A stretch of DNA of 64,000 bases from Cellulomonas sp. NTE-D12. GTDB taxonomy: Bacteria; Actinomycetota; Actinomycetes; Actinomycetales; Cellulomonadaceae. The stretch lies in NCBI RefSeq assembly GCF_027923705.1, contig NZ_AP026442.1, positions 3,286,001 through 3,350,000 on the forward strand, in the 5' to 3' direction. Within the stretch, counting starts at the first letter, position 1; each line of letters opens with the position of its first letter. The position numbers and the translations under genes are program-made. A model generated the notes under the pieces. The model did not search any database. It saw only the letters and a program-made list of their open reading frames with translations, and was not told where the DNA came from. Shown in pieces: positions 32,249 to 41,083 of the stretch.

Positions 32249-32956
32249 CTACAGCTCGAGCCGGACGATCGCCCGCCCGTGCCGGGGCCGCGCCACCAGC
32301 TCGAAGCCGGCGCGCAGGAACAGGTGCAGCGTCCCCCGGTGCAGCGAGTCGCCCTCGGGCTCGGACCGCTCGGACGTGTCGGCCGGGTACCCCTCGAGCC
32401 AGCCGGCGCCGGACGAGCGTGCGTGCTCGACGGCCGCGTCGAGCAGGGCGGTGGCAACCCCGCGCCGACGGAACCCGGCGCGCACCACGAAGCAGGTGAC
32501 GGACCACACCCCGGGGTCGTCGGGCTGGATGCCCGGCACCGACATCGCGCTGCAGCTGCGGGCGCGCACGAACTCCACGCGCGGCGCCACGGAGCACCAG
32601 CCGACCCGTTCGCCGCCGATGCTGGCGATCACCCCGGGGGCAGGCAGGTCCTGCGCGATGCGATCGGCGAGCCGGCCGCGCAGCTCCGTCGGCGTCAGGG
32701 TCCGCTGCTCGACACCGGACAGCCGGTCGGCCTGGCACCAGCAGTGTGCCGCCTGCCCGTGGGCGCCGATCACCTCGTCCACGTCGCCGATGGACCGGCA
32801 CAGGGCGGTCTTCACCAGCGGACGGGCGGAGACCACGGGGATCCCGGCGGTGGTGGGCGGCGGCTGGTGAACGCCGGTGGTGGTCCCGGGCGTCGCGGAC
32901 CGTTGCGTCACCCAGTGGGTCCGCACTCCGGTGTCCGCCGACGGACCGTCGACCAT
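32249..32956 (-). CDS. GNAT-family N-acetyltransferase
   Basis: 235 aa. The first 35 residues look disordered; a GNAT domain follows with WSVTCFVVRAGFRRRGVATALL (acetyl-CoA loop, about residues 150-171) and HLFLRAGFELVARP near the end. The substrate is unknown. ATG 32956 is fixed by TACCGT six bases before it. Divergent from mutY. Confidence 0.83.
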   Translation of the reverse strand: MVDGPSADTGVRTHWVTQRSATPGTTTGVHQPPPTTAGIPVVSARPLVKTALCRSIGDVDEVIGAHGQAAHCWCQADRLSGVEQRTLTPTELRGRLADRIAQDLPAPGVIASIGGERVGWCSVAPRVEFVRARSCSAMSVPGIQPDDPGVWSVTCFVVRAGFRRRGVATALLDAAVEHARSSGAGWLEGYPADTSERSEPEGDSLHRGTLHLFLRAGFELVARPRHGRAIVRLEL

Positions 32957-32962
32957 GTCATA

Positions 32963-32968
32963 ACGGTA
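32963..32968 (-). promoter_or_regulatory. -10 hexamer of the acetyltransferase gene at 32249, leaderless
   Basis: TACCGT, then TATGAC, then ATG 32956. Confidence 0.55.
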
Positions 32969-33019
32969 CGCGTGGGACGCGCTCCCTGTCCCGGGACGAA
33001 CGTCTGGGACCATGGTCCG

Positions 33020-33943
33020 GTGCTCGACGGCCCGGCTCCGCACTCGTCGGACGCCGCGGCGCTGCACGGCACGCTCCTCGACTGGTACCGGGACAACGCC
33101 CGTGACCTGCCGTGGCGGGCGCCGGACCGGACGCCCTGGGGCGTGCTGGTCAGCGAGGTGATGCTGCAGCAGACCCCGGTGGTCCGGGTCGAGCCGGCCT
33201 GGCGCGCCTGGATGGACCGCTGGCCCACCCCTGCGGCACTGGCCGCGGCGTCCACGGCGGACGTGCTGCGCGCGTGGGACCGGCTCGGGTACCCCCGGCG
33301 CGCGCTGCGGCTGCAGGAGTGCGCGTGCACGCTCGTGCAGCGGCACGGTGGGCAGGTGCCGGACGACCCGGACGAGCTCCTCGCGCTGCCCGGTGTCGGC
33401 GAGTACACCGCCGCGGCCGTGCTGGCGTTCGGGTTCGACCGTCGGTCCGTGGTCCTGGACACCAACGTGCGCCGCGTGCTGGGCCGGCTGCTCGGTGGCA
33501 CCGCCCTGCCACCACCGGCCCAGACGGTCGCGGAGCGGCAGCGCGCCGCCGCCGTGGTGCCCGACGACGACGCCACCGCCGCCCGGTGGGCGGTCGCGAC
33601 GATGGAGCTCGGCGCGCTGGTGTGCACCGCGCGGTCCCCCCGCTGCGCGGCGTGCCCGGTGGCCGACCGCTGCGCCTGGCTGCTGGCCGGGCGGCCGGAC
33701 GACGAGCACGCCCACCGACGCCGCACCCAGGCGTTCGCCGGCACCGACCGGCAGGTGCGGGGCCGGGTGATGGCGCTGCTGCGGGAGGCGCTCGAGCCGG
33801 TGCCCGCCACCGGCGTGGAGGCCGTGTGGCCCGATCGCGTCCAGCTGGCGCGGGCGGTGAACGGCCTGGTGGCGGACGGTCTGGTCGAGGTTCTCGTCCC
33901 CGCGTCGGACGACGAGCCGGCGGCCTACCGACTCCCCGCCTGA
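33020..33943 (+). CDS. mutY: A/G-specific adenine glycosylase
   Basis: 307 aa. Removes adenine paired with 8-oxoguanine. PWGVLVSEVMLQQTPV carries the catalytic Glu, LPGVGEYTAAAV is the helix-hairpin-helix, and VLDTNVRRV supplies the catalytic Asp. The [4Fe-4S] Cys ligands are C202, C209, C212 and C218. The C-terminal domain is short, so the MutT-like 8-oxoG sensor found in E. coli is largely missing and replaced by a winged-helix-like segment. GTG 33020 has no clear ribosome site. Confidence 0.93.
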   Translation: MLDGPAPHSSDAAALHGTLLDWYRDNARDLPWRAPDRTPWGVLVSEVMLQQTPVVRVEPAWRAWMDRWPTPAALAAASTADVLRAWDRLGYPRRALRLQECACTLVQRHGGQVPDDPDELLALPGVGEYTAAAVLAFGFDRRSVVLDTNVRRVLGRLLGGTALPPPAQTVAERQRAAAVVPDDDATAARWAVATMELGALVCTARSPRCAACPVADRCAWLLAGRPDDEHAHRRRTQAFAGTDRQVRGRVMALLREALEPVPATGVEAVWPDRVQLARAVNGLVADGLVEVLVPASDDEPAAYRLPA

Positions 33944-33953
33944 CCCCGGACAG

Positions 33954-34454
33954 CTAGAGCTCGAGAAGCATCCGGGTGTTGCCCAGCGTGTTCGGCTTCA
34001 CGCGCGCCAGGTCCAGGAACTCCGCGACGCCGTCGTCGTGCGAGCGGAGCAGCTCGGCGTAGACGGAGGGGTCCACCGGCGTCCCCTGGATCACCTGGAA
34101 GCCGTGCGAGGCGAAGAAGTCCACCTCGAAGGTCAGGCAGAACACCCGGGCGAGGCCGAGGTCCCGGGCCCGCGCCACGAGCCCGCCGAGCAGAGCGTGC
34201 CCCACGCCGTGCCGGCGCTGGTCCGGGCGGACCGCCAGCGTGCGGATCTCGGCGAGGTCCGACCACATCACGTGCAGGGCGCCGCAGCCGACCACCTCGT
34301 CGTCGACCACGGCGACCAGGAACTCCTGGACGGCCTCGTAGTAGCCGACCCACTCCTTGGGCAGCAGGATGCGCTGCTCGGCGTAGGGCTCCACCAGGTC
34401 GTGGACGGCGTGCACATCGGCGGGCAGGGCGGCCCGGACCACGACCTCGCTCAC
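33954..34454 (-). CDS. argA: Amino-acid N-acetyltransferase (short actinobacterial NAGS)
   Basis: 166 aa. Makes N-acetylglutamate, the first step of arginine synthesis. GNAT core with RTLAVRPDQRRHGVGHALL near 75-93 and the family ending VKPNTLGNTRMLLEL, as in the stand-alone mycobacterial enzyme Rv2747. GTG 34454 is preferred over GTG 34463 because TACCGT ends seven bases before it and overlaps the earlier codon. No other arginine gene is nearby. Confidence 0.88.
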   Translation of the reverse strand: MSEVVVRAALPADVHAVHDLVEPYAEQRILLPKEWVGYYEAVQEFLVAVVDDEVVGCGALHVMWSDLAEIRTLAVRPDQRRHGVGHALLGGLVARARDLGLARVFCLTFEVDFFASHGFQVIQGTPVDPSVYAELLRSHDDGVAEFLDLARVKPNTLGNTRMLLEL

Positions 34455-34461
34455 GCCGGTC

Positions 34462-34467
34462 ACGGTA
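34462..34467 (-). promoter_or_regulatory. -10 hexamer of argA, leaderless
   Basis: TACCGT, then seven bases, then GTG 34454. Its last two bases overlap the alternative GTG at 34463, arguing against that start. Confidence 0.5.
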
Positions 34468-34544
34468 CCTGCCGCCCGGCGCAGGCCCCGACGCAGACCC
34501 GACCCGGCCCGGCGTCGGGCGGGGTCCAGTGCGGGCGCAGAGCC

Positions 34545-35534
34545 CTACGTCCGCGAGCGCTGCCGCCCGAGCCGCGGCACGTCGACGTGCTCGAGCAGGC
34601 CGGTGGCGGTGATCTCGTCCACCACCAGGTCGGTGACCACCCCGGCGCGCAGGGCGGCGAGCAGCGGTGCGACCTTGTTGTCGCCGGCGACCACGCACAC
34701 GCGCCGCGGGATGTGCTTCAGCTCGTCCGGCGTGGGCCCGGTCGCGCGGGCGTTCAGCGGCACGTCGGCCCACGAGCCGTCGGCGCGCAGGAAGACGGTG
34801 CACACGTCGCCCACCACGCCCTCGTCGTGCAGGGCCTGCACGTCGGCGTCGTCCAGGTACCCGGCCGAGTACACGTGGCTCGGCACCGCCCCGGCCACCG
34901 CACCCACGCTGAACAGGGCGATGTCCACGCGCGCCTGCATGTCCAGCACGCGGCGCACGGACCGTTCGCGCCACATCGCCGCCTTGGTGTCCGGGTAGTC
35001 GAAGAAGGCGGGCACCGAGAAGTGGTGCACGCCCGCGCCGAACGCCGTCCCGAACGACGAGATCAGGTCCGACGCGTACTCGATCCCGCTGGTGCGCATG
35101 TTGGCCGCGCCGTTCAGCTGCACCACCACGGACCCCCGGGTGGCCTTCGGGGTCAGGTACCGGGAGACGGCGGCCAGCGTGGTGCCCCACGCGACGCCGA
35201 GCACCATGTCGGAGTCGAACCACGAGGTCAGCAGCTTGGCGGCGGTCATCGCCACCTGGTCCAGCCGCTCGACCGTCCCGGCGGAGTCCGGCACCGCGAC
35301 CACGTAGGCGTCCACGCCGAACGCCGCGGTGAGCGAACGACCGATCCCCGGTGCACGCGTGCTCGCCGGGCGCAGGGTGATCTCGACCAGGCCGGACTGC
35401 CGCGCGCGCTTGATCAACCGCGACACCGTCGACCGCGAGGTGCCCAGGTGCCGGGCGATGACCTCCATCTTCATGTCCTGCAGGTAGTACATCGACGCCG
35501 CCCGGAGCACGTCCTGCTCCCGCTCCACGTACAC
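34545..35534 (-). CDS. SorC-family sugar-responsive transcriptional regulator
   Basis: 329 aa. Helix-turn-helix MEVIARHLGTSRSTVSRLI near residue 25, then a sugar-phosphate-binding domain with VLGVAWGTTLAAV and GYLDDADVQAL, typical of SorC/DeoR C-termini. GTG 35534 follows GAGGAGG at five bases; an upstream ATG at 35570 lies inside the operator and is rejected. Divergent from glpD, so it probably senses glycerol 3-phosphate or a related phosphate and controls glpDFK, a role more often filled by DeoR-type GlpR. Confidence 0.9.
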   Translation of the reverse strand: MYVEREQDVLRAASMYYLQDMKMEVIARHLGTSRSTVSRLIKRARQSGLVEITLRPASTRAPGIGRSLTAAFGVDAYVVAVPDSAGTVERLDQVAMTAAKLLTSWFDSDMVLGVAWGTTLAAVSRYLTPKATRGSVVVQLNGAANMRTSGIEYASDLISSFGTAFGAGVHHFSVPAFFDYPDTKAAMWRERSVRRVLDMQARVDIALFSVGAVAGAVPSHVYSAGYLDDADVQALHDEGVVGDVCTVFLRADGSWADVPLNARATGPTPDELKHIPRRVCVVAGDNKVAPLLAALRAGVVTDLVVDEITATGLLEHVDVPRLGRQRSRT

Positions 35535-35554
35535 AGGTGCCTCCTCGCCCCTGC

Positions 35555-35570
35555 GTGCACATTTGTGCAC
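35555..35570. promoter_or_regulatory. Perfect 16-bp palindrome, probable SorC operator
   Basis: GTGCACATTTGTGCAC consists of GTGCACA, two T, and TGTGCAC. It lies 20 bases upstream of the SorC start and at the expected -35 position of the glpD promoter (-10 TACGTT at 35583), so the bound protein could repress both genes. Confidence 0.75.
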
Positions 35571-35582
35571 TGCTGTTGCGCG

Positions 35583-35588
35583 TACGTT
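35583..35588 (+). promoter_or_regulatory. Probable -10 of glpD
   Basis: TACGTT, giving a leader of about 115 bases before ATG 35710; the SorC palindrome occupies the -35 side. Confidence 0.4.
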
Positions 35589-35709
35589 CCGCCGCTGCCG
35601 AGGATAGGGCGAATCCGGGCCGTTCGTCCTGGGCCATCGGCCCGAACGGCCGCGACACCGTCGTCGCGAGAACCCGGGCGAACGTCACCAGCACCGAGGA
35701 GCCAGCCAC

Positions 35710-37521
35710 ATGAGGACCGCCCCGCTCACCGTCCAGGCCCGGACCGACTCGTTGGAGCGGTTGCGTCGCTCGACGGAGCGGGACTCCGAGCTGGACATCC
35801 TGGTGATCGGCGGTGGCGTGACCGGTGCCGGCATCGCGCTCGACGCGGTCACCCGCGGGCTGGACGTGGCGATGGTCGAGGCGCAGGACTGGGCCAGCGG
35901 CACGTCCAGCCGCTCGTCCAAGCTGGTGCACGGCGGTCTGCGCTACCTGCAGATGCTCGACTTCCACCTGGTGCACGAGGCGCTGACCGAGCGTGACCTG
36001 CTCATCTCCAAGCTGGCCCCGCACCTGGTCAAGCCCGTCAGCTTCCTGTACCCGCTGGAGAACCGCGTCTGGGAGCGCGCCTACGTCGGCGCCGGCGTGG
36101 CGCTGTACGACACGCTGGCCACCGCGTCCGGCACCCGCCGGGCGATGCCGATCCACCGCCACCTGACCCGCAAGGGCATGGAGCGGATGTTCCCGGACCT
36201 GCGGCACGACGCCGCCATCGGCGCCATCCGGTACTGGGACGCCAGCGTCGACGACGCCCGCCTGGTCGAGACGCTCGTCCGCACCGCCGTCTCCTACGGC
36301 GCGCACGCCGCCTCGCGCACCCAGGTGCTCGACCTGCACACCACCACCGGCGGCGCCGTCAGCGGCGCGCTGCTCGAGGACCTGGAGACCGGCGAGCGGT
36401 TCGACGTGCGCGCCCGTGCCGTCATCAACGCCACCGGCGTCTGGACGGAGAAGACCGAGGCGCTGGCCCGCAGCGGCGGCGGCCTGCGGGTGCTGGCCAG
36501 CAAGGGCATCCACATCGTCGTGCCGCGCGCCCGCATCCAGGGCGACACCGGCCTGATCCTGCAGACCGAGAAGTCGGTGCTGTTCATCATCCCGTGGTCC
36601 CGCTACTGGGTGATCGGCACCACGGACACCCCGTGGCACCAGGAGCTGACCCACCCCGTCGCCACCAGCGCGGACATCGACTACGTGATCGAGCACGCCA
36701 ACGCGGTGCTCGCCCGCCCGCTGACCCGCGACGACGTGATCGGCGTGTGGGCCGGCCTGCGGCCGCTGCTGCAGCCGGGCACCAAGGAGGGCACCAGCTC
36801 CGCCAAGGTGTCCCGCGAGCACACCGTCGCCTCCCCCACGCCGGGTCTGACGGTGATCGCCGGCGGCAAGCTGACCACCTACCGCGTGATGGCCAAGGAC
36901 GCGGTGGACTTCGCCATCGGCTCACGGGCGACGACGCTGCCGTCGATCACCCACGAGGTGCCGCTGGTCGGTGCCGAGGGGCTGCGCGTGTTCCAGCGGC
37001 AGGCCCGGGCCATCGGGCTGCGGTACGGCTGGGAGCAGCACCGCATGGACCACCTGCTGCACCGGTACGGCTCGCTGCTCGGCGAGCTGATCGACCTGGT
37101 GGACGCCCGTCCCGAGCTGGCGCAGCCGCTGCACGGCGCCCCGGCGTACATCGGTGCGGAGATCGTCTACGCGGCGACCCACGAGGGCGCCCTGCACCTG
37201 GACGACGTGATGATGCACCGCACGCGGCTCAACTACGAGCAGGCGGACAAGGGCGTCGGCGCGCTCGACCAGATCGCCGACCTGCTGGCGGCCGAGCTCG
37301 GCTGGGACGCCGCGACCCGCGAGAAGGAGATCGAGGCGTACAAGGCCCGGGCCAAGGCGGAGCACGAGGCCGCCGAGCAGCCCGACGACGCCTCGGCCGA
37401 GCGCGTCCGGCTGCAGGTGCCGGACCTGTCGCCGATGCAGCCGCTCGAGGGCGTCGCCACGCCCGGGACCGGCACCGGCTCGGTCGGCCCCGGGTCGGCC
37501 GGCACCACGGGGCACGCCTGA
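35710..37521 (+). CDS. glpD: Aerobic glycerol-3-phosphate dehydrogenase
   Basis: 603 aa. Oxidises glycerol 3-phosphate to dihydroxyacetone phosphate at the inner membrane face. FAD-binding VIGGGVTGAGIALDAVTRG near residues 31-49, GTSSRSSKLVHGGLRYL near 65, and the C-terminal cap domain. A Pro/Gly/Thr-rich tail of about 30 residues ends the protein. GAGGAG lies before ATG 35710. First gene of glpD-glpF-glpK. Confidence 0.96.
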   Translation: MRTAPLTVQARTDSLERLRRSTERDSELDILVIGGGVTGAGIALDAVTRGLDVAMVEAQDWASGTSSRSSKLVHGGLRYLQMLDFHLVHEALTERDLLISKLAPHLVKPVSFLYPLENRVWERAYVGAGVALYDTLATASGTRRAMPIHRHLTRKGMERMFPDLRHDAAIGAIRYWDASVDDARLVETLVRTAVSYGAHAASRTQVLDLHTTTGGAVSGALLEDLETGERFDVRARAVINATGVWTEKTEALARSGGGLRVLASKGIHIVVPRARIQGDTGLILQTEKSVLFIIPWSRYWVIGTTDTPWHQELTHPVATSADIDYVIEHANAVLARPLTRDDVIGVWAGLRPLLQPGTKEGTSSAKVSREHTVASPTPGLTVIAGGKLTTYRVMAKDAVDFAIGSRATTLPSITHEVPLVGAEGLRVFQRQARAIGLRYGWEQHRMDHLLHRYGSLLGELIDLVDARPELAQPLHGAPAYIGAEIVYAATHEGALHLDDVMMHRTRLNYEQADKGVGALDQIADLLAAELGWDAATREKEIEAYKARAKAEHEAAEQPDDASAERVRLQVPDLSPMQPLEGVATPGTGTGSVGPGSAGTTGHA

Positions 37522-37541
37522 CGGCTGCCCCCCTCAGGACC

Positions 37542-37561
37542 CCCGCGACCGATGTCGCGGG
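37542..37561 (+). terminator. Intra-operon hairpin between glpD and glpF
   Basis: CCCGCGAC, loop CGAT, GTCGCGGG: a perfect 8-bp stem 21 bases past the glpD stop. Likely tunes read-through or stabilises glpD mRNA. Confidence 0.55.
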
Positions 37562-37596
37562 CGATGCAGACAACGACGTCGACGAAAGAGGTCCAC

Positions 37597-38334
37597 GTGA
37601 ACTACACGATCGGGCAAGCCTTCATCTCGGAGGTGCTCGGCACCGGAATGCTGATCCTTCTCGGTGGCGGCGTGGTTGCCAATGTGATCTTGCCCAGGAA
37701 CAAGGGTTTCAACGGCGGGTGGATCGTCATCACCTTCGGATGGTGCATCGCCGTCATGGCCGGCGTGTACGTCGCCTTCAAGTCGGGCGGCTACCTGAAC
37801 CCCGCCGTGGTGCTGGGCGTCTGGGCCTCGGGCGCCAAGACGCTGGCCCCCGGCATCGACATGACGGCGACGAACGCTCTGCTGTTCATCGTCGCCGAGC
37901 TGCTCGGCGCCTTCATCGGTGCCGTGCTGGTGTACCTCGCCTACAAGAAGCACTTCGACGAGGACGCCGACCCGGCCACCAAGCTGGGCGTCTTCTCCAC
38001 CGGCCCGGCGATCCGCTCCTACTTCTGGAACTTCGTCACCGAGGTCCTGGGCACCTTCGTGCTGGTGTTCTGGGTGCTGGTGTCCGGCAAGACGCCGGCC
38101 CAGATCGGCCCGCTCGCCGTGTCGCTCATCGTGCTCGGCATCGGCCTCTCCCTCGGTGGCCCCACCGGGTACGCCATCAACCCCGCCCGTGACCTCGGCC
38201 CGCGCATCGCGCACTTCGTGCTCCCGATCCGCGGCAAGGGCTCCAGCGACTGGGCGTACTCCTGGGTGCCGGTCTTCGGCCCCATCGTCGGCGGCGTGCT
38301 CGCCGGCCTGACCGGTCACTGGTTCGTCGGCTGA
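37597..38334 (+). CDS. glpF: Glycerol uptake facilitator
   Basis: 245 aa, six helices and two half helices. The two aquaporin motifs are NPAVV near residue 70 and NPARDLGPR near 200; Asp after the second NPAR is the glycerol-facilitator mark. Passive inward flow is trapped by the kinase encoded next. AAAGAGG stands five bases before GTG 37597, which is preferred over the upstream in-frame ATG at 37552 that lies in the hairpin. Confidence 0.94.
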   Translation: MNYTIGQAFISEVLGTGMLILLGGGVVANVILPRNKGFNGGWIVITFGWCIAVMAGVYVAFKSGGYLNPAVVLGVWASGAKTLAPGIDMTATNALLFIVAELLGAFIGAVLVYLAYKKHFDEDADPATKLGVFSTGPAIRSYFWNFVTEVLGTFVLVFWVLVSGKTPAQIGPLAVSLIVLGIGLSLGGPTGYAINPARDLGPRIAHFVLPIRGKGSSDWAYSWVPVFGPIVGGVLAGLTGHWFVG

Positions 38335-38381
38335 CCACCCACTGACAGCACTTCCTGAACGACCCTCGACGAGGAGGCACC

Positions 38382-39902
38382 ATGGCTGACAAGTACGTGA
38401 TGGCGATCGACCAGGGCACCACGAGCACCCGCGCGATGATCTTCGACCACGCGGGAACGGTGGTCTCGGTCGGCCAGAAGGAGCACGAGCAGATCTTCCC
38501 GAAGCCGGGCTGGGTGGAGCACAACCCGAAGGAGATCTGGGACAACACGCGTGAGGTGGTCGGCCAGGCACTCGGCAAGGCGAGCCTGAACTACGACGAC
38601 CTCGCCGCGGTCGGCATCACCAACCAGCGCGAGACCACCGTGGTGTGGGACCGCGAGACCGGCGAGCCCGTCTACAACGCGATCGTCTGGCAGGACACCC
38701 GCACGCAGAAGATCGCCGACGACCTCGGCGCCCTCGGCGGCGGTGCGGACCGGTACAAGGCCCGCGTCGGTCTGCCTCTGGCCACCTACTTCTCGGGCCC
38801 GAAGATCCGCTGGATCCTCGACAACGTCGAGGGTGCCCGGGAGAAGGCCGAGGCCGGCAAGCTCGCGTTCGGCAACACCGACTCGTGGGTGCTGTGGAAC
38901 ATGACCGGCGGGGTCGACGGCGGCATCCACGTCACCGACCCGACCAACGCCTCGCGCACCATGCTGATGAACCTCGACACGCTGACGTGGAACGAGGAGA
39001 TCGCCGGCGAGATGGGCATCCCGCTGTCGATGCTTCCCCAGATCCGCAGCTCGTCCGAGGTGTACGGGCACGGTCGCAAGGGCGGTCTTGTCCCGGGCGT
39101 GCCGATCTCCGGCATCCTCGGCGACCAGCAGGCGGCGACGTTCGGCCAGGCGTGCTTCGAGGTCGGTAACGCGAAGAACACGTACGGCACCGGCAACTTC
39201 ATGCTGCTGAACACCGGCACGTCGCCCATCCCGTCCAAGAACGGCCTGCTGACGACGGTCTGCTACAAGATCGGCGAGCAGCCGACGGTCTACGCGCTCG
39301 AGGGCTCGATCGCCGTCACCGGATCGCTGATCCAGTGGCTGCGGGACAACCTCGGGTTCATCCAGAGCGCGCCCGAGGTCGAGCAGCTGGCCGAGACGGT
39401 CGAGGACAACGGTGGGGCGTACTTCGTCCCGGCGTTCTCGGGCCTGTTCGCGCCGTACTGGCGTGGCGACGCCCGCGGCGTCCTCGTCGGCCTGACGCGG
39501 TACGTCACCAAGGGCCACATCGCGCGGGCCGCCCTGGAGGCCACCGCCTTCCAGACCCGCGAGGTGCTCGACGCGATGAACGCCGACTCCGGCGTGGACC
39601 TGACCGAGCTGAAGGTCGACGGCGGCATGGTGGCCAACGAGGCCCTCATGCAGTTCCAGGCCGACATCCTCGGCGTGCCCGTGATCCGGCCGAAGGTGGC
39701 CGAGACCACGGCGCTCGGCGCGGCCTACGCGGCCGGCATCGCCGTCGGGTTCTGGAACGGCGAGCAGGACGTCATCGACAACTGGGCCGAGGACAAGCGC
39801 TGGACGCCGTCGATGGACGACGCCGAGCGTGACCGCCAGTACCGGTTGTGGAAGAAGGCCGTCACCAAGTCCTTCGACTGGGTGGACGAGGACGTGCGCT
39901 GA
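38382..39902 (+). CDS. glpK: Glycerol kinase
   Basis: 506 aa. Phosphorylates glycerol with ATP. MAIDQGTTSTRAMIFD at the start, TNQRETTVVWDRETGEPVYN near 85, and the C-terminal ATP fold with KVDGGMVANEALMQFQAD near 412. GAGGAGG stands before ATG 38382. Closes the operon and is followed by a strong terminator. Confidence 0.97.
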   Translation: MADKYVMAIDQGTTSTRAMIFDHAGTVVSVGQKEHEQIFPKPGWVEHNPKEIWDNTREVVGQALGKASLNYDDLAAVGITNQRETTVVWDRETGEPVYNAIVWQDTRTQKIADDLGALGGGADRYKARVGLPLATYFSGPKIRWILDNVEGAREKAEAGKLAFGNTDSWVLWNMTGGVDGGIHVTDPTNASRTMLMNLDTLTWNEEIAGEMGIPLSMLPQIRSSSEVYGHGRKGGLVPGVPISGILGDQQAATFGQACFEVGNAKNTYGTGNFMLLNTGTSPIPSKNGLLTTVCYKIGEQPTVYALEGSIAVTGSLIQWLRDNLGFIQSAPEVEQLAETVEDNGGAYFVPAFSGLFAPYWRGDARGVLVGLTRYVTKGHIARAALEATAFQTREVLDAMNADSGVDLTELKVDGGMVANEALMQFQADILGVPVIRPKVAETTALGAAYAAGIAVGFWNGEQDVIDNWAEDKRWTPSMDDAERDRQYRLWKKAVTKSFDWVDEDVR

Positions 39903-39915
39903 GCGCACGCTGACC

Positions 39916-39968
39916 CGACGAGGGGTCGCGACGACGGGTGGAGAAACCGGCGTCGCGGCCCCTCGTCG
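39916..39968 (+). terminator. Terminator of the glp operon
   Basis: Arms 39916-39933 and 39951-39968 pair over 18 bp with a single G-U pair; the loop is 17 bases. It starts 14 bases past the glpK stop. Confidence 0.8.
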
Positions 39969-40073
39969 TGCGTGCCGGCGGGCGACGGGCGGCTCCCACC
40001 CGACGGGCCACCCGTCCGGTCGCGTGTCCGGCGTCACGTCGGCTCGGCCAGGAGGGCCGTCAGTCCCCGTGCT

Positions 40074-40079
40074 TACGAT
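40074..40079 (+). promoter_or_regulatory. -10 hexamer of the aldo/keto reductase gene, leaderless
   Basis: TACGAT followed by seven bases and GTG 40087. It overlaps an in-frame ATG at 40078, disfavouring that start. Confidence 0.5.
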
Positions 40080-40086
40080 GCGCGGC

Positions 40087-41025
40087 GTGACGACGACAGT
40101 GCAGGTGGGCCACTCGGACCTCGCGGTCCTTCCGCTGGCTCTGGGGGGCAACGTGTTCGGGTGGACGGCCGACGAGGCGACGAGCCTCGACGTGCTCGAC
40201 GCGTTCGTCGACGCGGGCGGGTCGATGGTGGACACCGCCGACGGGTACTCCCACTGGGTGCCGGGGCACACCGGCGGCGAGAGCGAGGCGATCATCGGCC
40301 GGTGGCTGGCTCACCGCGGCCGGCGGGACGACGTGGTGGTGGCGACGAAGGTCTCGCGGCACCCGCAGTTCCTCGGCCTGGCACCGGACACGATCCGCGG
40401 GGCGGTGCACGCCTCGCTGCAGCGGCTGGGCACCGACCACATCGACCTGTACTACGCGCACTTCGACGACCCGTCCGTGCCGCTGGCCGACTCCCTCGGG
40501 GCGCTGTCCGCCCTGGTGGACGAGGGGCTGGTGCGCTACCTCGGCATCTCGAACTACACCCCCGACCGCATCGACGAGTGGCTGGCCGTCACCGAGCGGG
40601 AGCACCTGCACCGGCCGGTCGCGCTGCAGCCGGAGTACAACCTCGTCGAGCGCGGGTTCGAGGACGGGCTGCAGGCCCGTGCCGAGACGTACGGCCTGGG
40701 CGTGTTCCCGTACTACGCGCTGGCCTCCGGGTTCCTCACCGGCAAGTACCGCGCCGACGGCTCGCCGAGCGGTCCGCGGGCCGGCCGGGCGGCGCAGTAC
40801 CTCGAGGGCCGAGGTGCCGCGGTGCTCCCCGTGCTGGACGAGGTCGCGGCGGCGCACGGCGTCTCCGACGCGACCGTGGCGCTGGCGTGGCTGCGCCGGC
40901 GGCCGACGGTCGTGGCGCCCATCGCGAGCGCCCGGAGCCTCGACCAGCTGCCCGACCTGCTCGCCTCCACCACCCTCGAGCTGGCGGCCGACGAGGTCGC
41001 CGCGCTGGACGCCGCCTCGCGCTGA
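40087..41025 (+). CDS. Aldo/keto reductase
   Basis: 312 aa, TIM barrel, NADPH-dependent. SMVDTADGYSHWVPG carries the catalytic Asp and Tyr, VVVATKVS the Lys, and HIDLYYAHFDDP the His-equivalent strand; PIASARSLDQLPDLL near the end binds the cofactor phosphate. Closest to the YajO/AKR branch by pattern. Substrate unknown. It lies between the glp terminator and exonuclease III without obvious link. Confidence 0.9.
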   Translation: MTTTVQVGHSDLAVLPLALGGNVFGWTADEATSLDVLDAFVDAGGSMVDTADGYSHWVPGHTGGESEAIIGRWLAHRGRRDDVVVATKVSRHPQFLGLAPDTIRGAVHASLQRLGTDHIDLYYAHFDDPSVPLADSLGALSALVDEGLVRYLGISNYTPDRIDEWLAVTEREHLHRPVALQPEYNLVERGFEDGLQARAETYGLGVFPYYALASGFLTGKYRADGSPSGPRAGRAAQYLEGRGAAVLPVLDEVAAAHGVSDATVALAWLRRRPTVVAPIASARSLDQLPDLLASTTLELAADEVAALDAASR

Positions 41026-41070
41026 CCCCCGCGACCGCGGGCGGACGGCGAGGCTGTCACCGGTCGCAGG

Positions 41071-41076
41071 TACCGT
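41071..41076 (+). promoter_or_regulatory. -10 hexamer of xthA, leaderless
   Basis: TACCGT followed by seven bases and ATG 41084. Confidence 0.55.
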
Positions 41077-41083
41077 GCCGTCC

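Noticed and set aside
33954..34463. GTG 34463 as start of argA.
   Set aside because: It overlaps the promoter hexamer; GTG 34454 fits the same spacing as the other leaderless genes.
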